From Sulfurimicrobium sp. (lineage in GTDB: Bacteria; Pseudomonadota; Gammaproteobacteria; Burkholderiales; Sulfuricellaceae), in the NCBI GenBank assembly GCA_030652035.1, contig JAUSBJ010000009.1, positions 1 through 64,000 on the forward strand: a stretch of 64,000 bases of DNA. Reading direction: 5' to 3'. Positions 63,009 through 64,000 of the stretch are shown here, one piece after another. The notes beneath the pieces are model-generated. The model did no database searches, had not been told where the DNA came from, and saw only the letters and a program-made list of their open reading frames with translations. The translations under genes were made by a program, and so were the position numbers. Each line of letters opens with the position of its first letter. Position 1 is the stretch's first letter.

Positions 63009-63982
63009 CAGGGGGTGCTCCCGGCGGGCTGGAATGCGCTTGCAAAACAGGCGAGGAAACGCTCCAGTTCATTTTCCGGCAAATGGTTGATCCCGGCGGC
63101 ACCCTTGCGCCCGCCGCCGCTTTCGAACTGACGGCACAGTTCGTCGGCGCCGGTCGGATTTTGGCGCGGGGCGCGCACGCTGACAAGGTAGCCGCCATGT
63201 GCCTTGCGGGTCAGCACGGCGTGGGCGAGGGCGGGTTCGGCGCGCGCCAGGTGATTGCCGAAAACCCCGCTGACACGTCTGCTCCAGGGCTGGTCGGGCA
63301 GGACGTAGGTGCAGCCGCCGGGGTGTTCCCATTCCGGCGTCAGCGCTTGTGCCAGCGCCATGTCATCCGCGTAGCCCTGTTTCAGGAGCGGGAAAGCAGA
63401 ATCATGCGCGATAAAATCCAGCGGGTCGGCATAAGGGTGCAGGCGGCGGTAAAGCTCGGCGGGATGGAAATACAAATCGTCCACGCTTTCGCCATAGGCG
63501 TTGTAGTTGAGGTATTCACCCAGCTCGCGCAAGGCGTCGAGCTGCCGTGGCGTGAGATCCAGAGGTGCGGCGGCGCGTGCCGCGGCTTGGTGCAGGTTGT
63601 CGCCAAAAGCCGCAACCACCGCCCAGGCACGGAATCGCCCTTGCAGCATGCGGTCGACCAGCAGGCTGGTGCAGACTTCAGGGTCCGGATCGATCAGCGC
63701 CCGCAGCAGAGGGTGGGCAGGAATTTCCCCGGCGTAGTGGTGGTCCACGTAAGTCACGCTCGCGCCTGCATCCAGCAGGCGCAGCAGGGCGGCGCGGTTT
63801 TTGTCGAGCGAGATATCCAGCGCGGTGACCTGGTCGCCGGTGCCGGCCTCTACCTGCTGCAACAGTGCAATGTCGCGCTTGATGCCGGTAACCAGGGTGC
63901 CGTCACAAGGTTCGGCGAGCCTGAGTTGATGAAGGGCGCAGATGCCGTCGGCATCGCCATTGAAGACGTCAAATGTGCTCAT
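63008..63982 (-). CDS. DHH-family phosphoesterase
   Basis: A 324-residue phosphoesterase of the DHH superfamily (RecJ/NrnA relatives). Metal ligands are visible in FNGDADGICALHQ (D10, D12), ALDISLD (D56) and the DHH motif VTYVDHHYAG (D80-H82); the C-terminal glycine-rich substrate loop reads QFESGGGRKGAAGINHLP. NrnA-type members cleave short RNAs and 3'-phosphoadenosine 5'-phosphate; which substrate applies here is unknown. It is translationally coupled to the sulfurylase/APS-kinase homologue, which hints at an adenylyl-phosphate type substrate. The start ATG is at 63982, 18 bases from the window edge, so upstream partners cannot be seen. Confidence 0.85.
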   Translation of the reverse strand: MSTFDVFNGDADGICALHQLRLAEPCDGTLVTGIKRDIALLQQVEAGTGDQVTALDISLDKNRAALLRLLDAGASVTYVDHHYAGEIPAHPLLRALIDPDPEVCTSLLVDRMLQGRFRAWAVVAAFGDNLHQAAARAAAPLDLTPRQLDALRELGEYLNYNAYGESVDDLYFHPAELYRRLHPYADPLDFIAHDSAFPLLKQGYADDMALAQALTPEWEHPGGCTYVLPDQPWSRRVSGVFGNHLARAEPALAHAVLTRKAHGGYLVSVRAPRQNPTGADELCRQFESGGGRKGAAGINHLPENELERFLACFASAFQPAGSTP

Positions 63983-64000
63983 GGGCTGATATGATACACA

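Noticed and set aside
1-64000. CRISPR arrays, tRNA or rRNA genes
   Set aside because: No regularly spaced repeat and no tRNA- or rRNA-like conserved sequence was seen by eye.

Overview
This 64 kb window is chromosomal DNA from a GC-rich, Gram-negative bacterium, most likely a betaproteobacterium (perhaps Nitrosomonadales, near sulfur- or iron-oxidising genera). The pointers are gene order (gltB-gltD-hemE-priA; argS-SPOR protein-dsbA; DUF971-ubiE-ubiJ-ubiB; DUF4212-ActP convergent with a CBS/DUF294 gene), ubiquinone genes, and periplasmic and outer-membrane systems. The genus is an inference. No rRNA, tRNA or CRISPR array was seen.

Layout. 0-2.5 kb: a dGTPase, preceded by an unlisted-size 57-residue ORF and a terminator, then a gene-poor stretch. 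2.5-11 kb: minus-strand cluster of an alpha-2-macroglobulin-like protein and penicillin-binding protein 1C, with a REP-associated transposase (RAYT) wedged exactly between them. The macroglobulin gene is frameshifted near its 5' end by a 37-bp direct repeat. A parS-like palindrome covers the stop codon of the cupin gene at the end of the cluster. 11.2-18.3 kb: a MarR regulator, then galU, a phosphatase/glycerate-kinase fusion, two glycosyltransferases and an MscS-like membrane protein, which together read as a glucosylglycerate-type compatible-solute locus. 18.4-23.2 kb: a CBS/DUF294 protein and a DEDD exonuclease, convergent with a two-subunit sodium:solute symporter. 23.5-33.2 kb: a TauD-like dioxygenase, a large unknown gene behind a sigma-54-type promoter, argS-SPOR-dsbA-response regulator, a haem-type sensor with a receiver protein, and a Tat-exported superoxide dismutase. 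33.6-43.5 kb: priA, hemE, gltD, gltB. 43.6-47.1 kb: cell-envelope genes. 47.2-52.2 kb: DUF971, ubiE, ubiJ, ubiB and a symporter.

52.3-60.8 kb is accessory: a BrnA-type antitoxin whose BrnT toxin gene has been cut by an IS110/IS1111 element, then a heavy-metal efflux operon (czcI-C-B-A type). At 60.9 kb a 62-residue unknown protein sits behind a textbook -24/-12 promoter. The window closes with a DHH phosphoesterase coupled to a fused ATP sulfurylase/APS kinase homologue that has lost signature catalytic residues in both domains, so it is probably not a sulfate-activating enzyme. This pair and the osmolyte locus are the best candidates for undescribed biology here.
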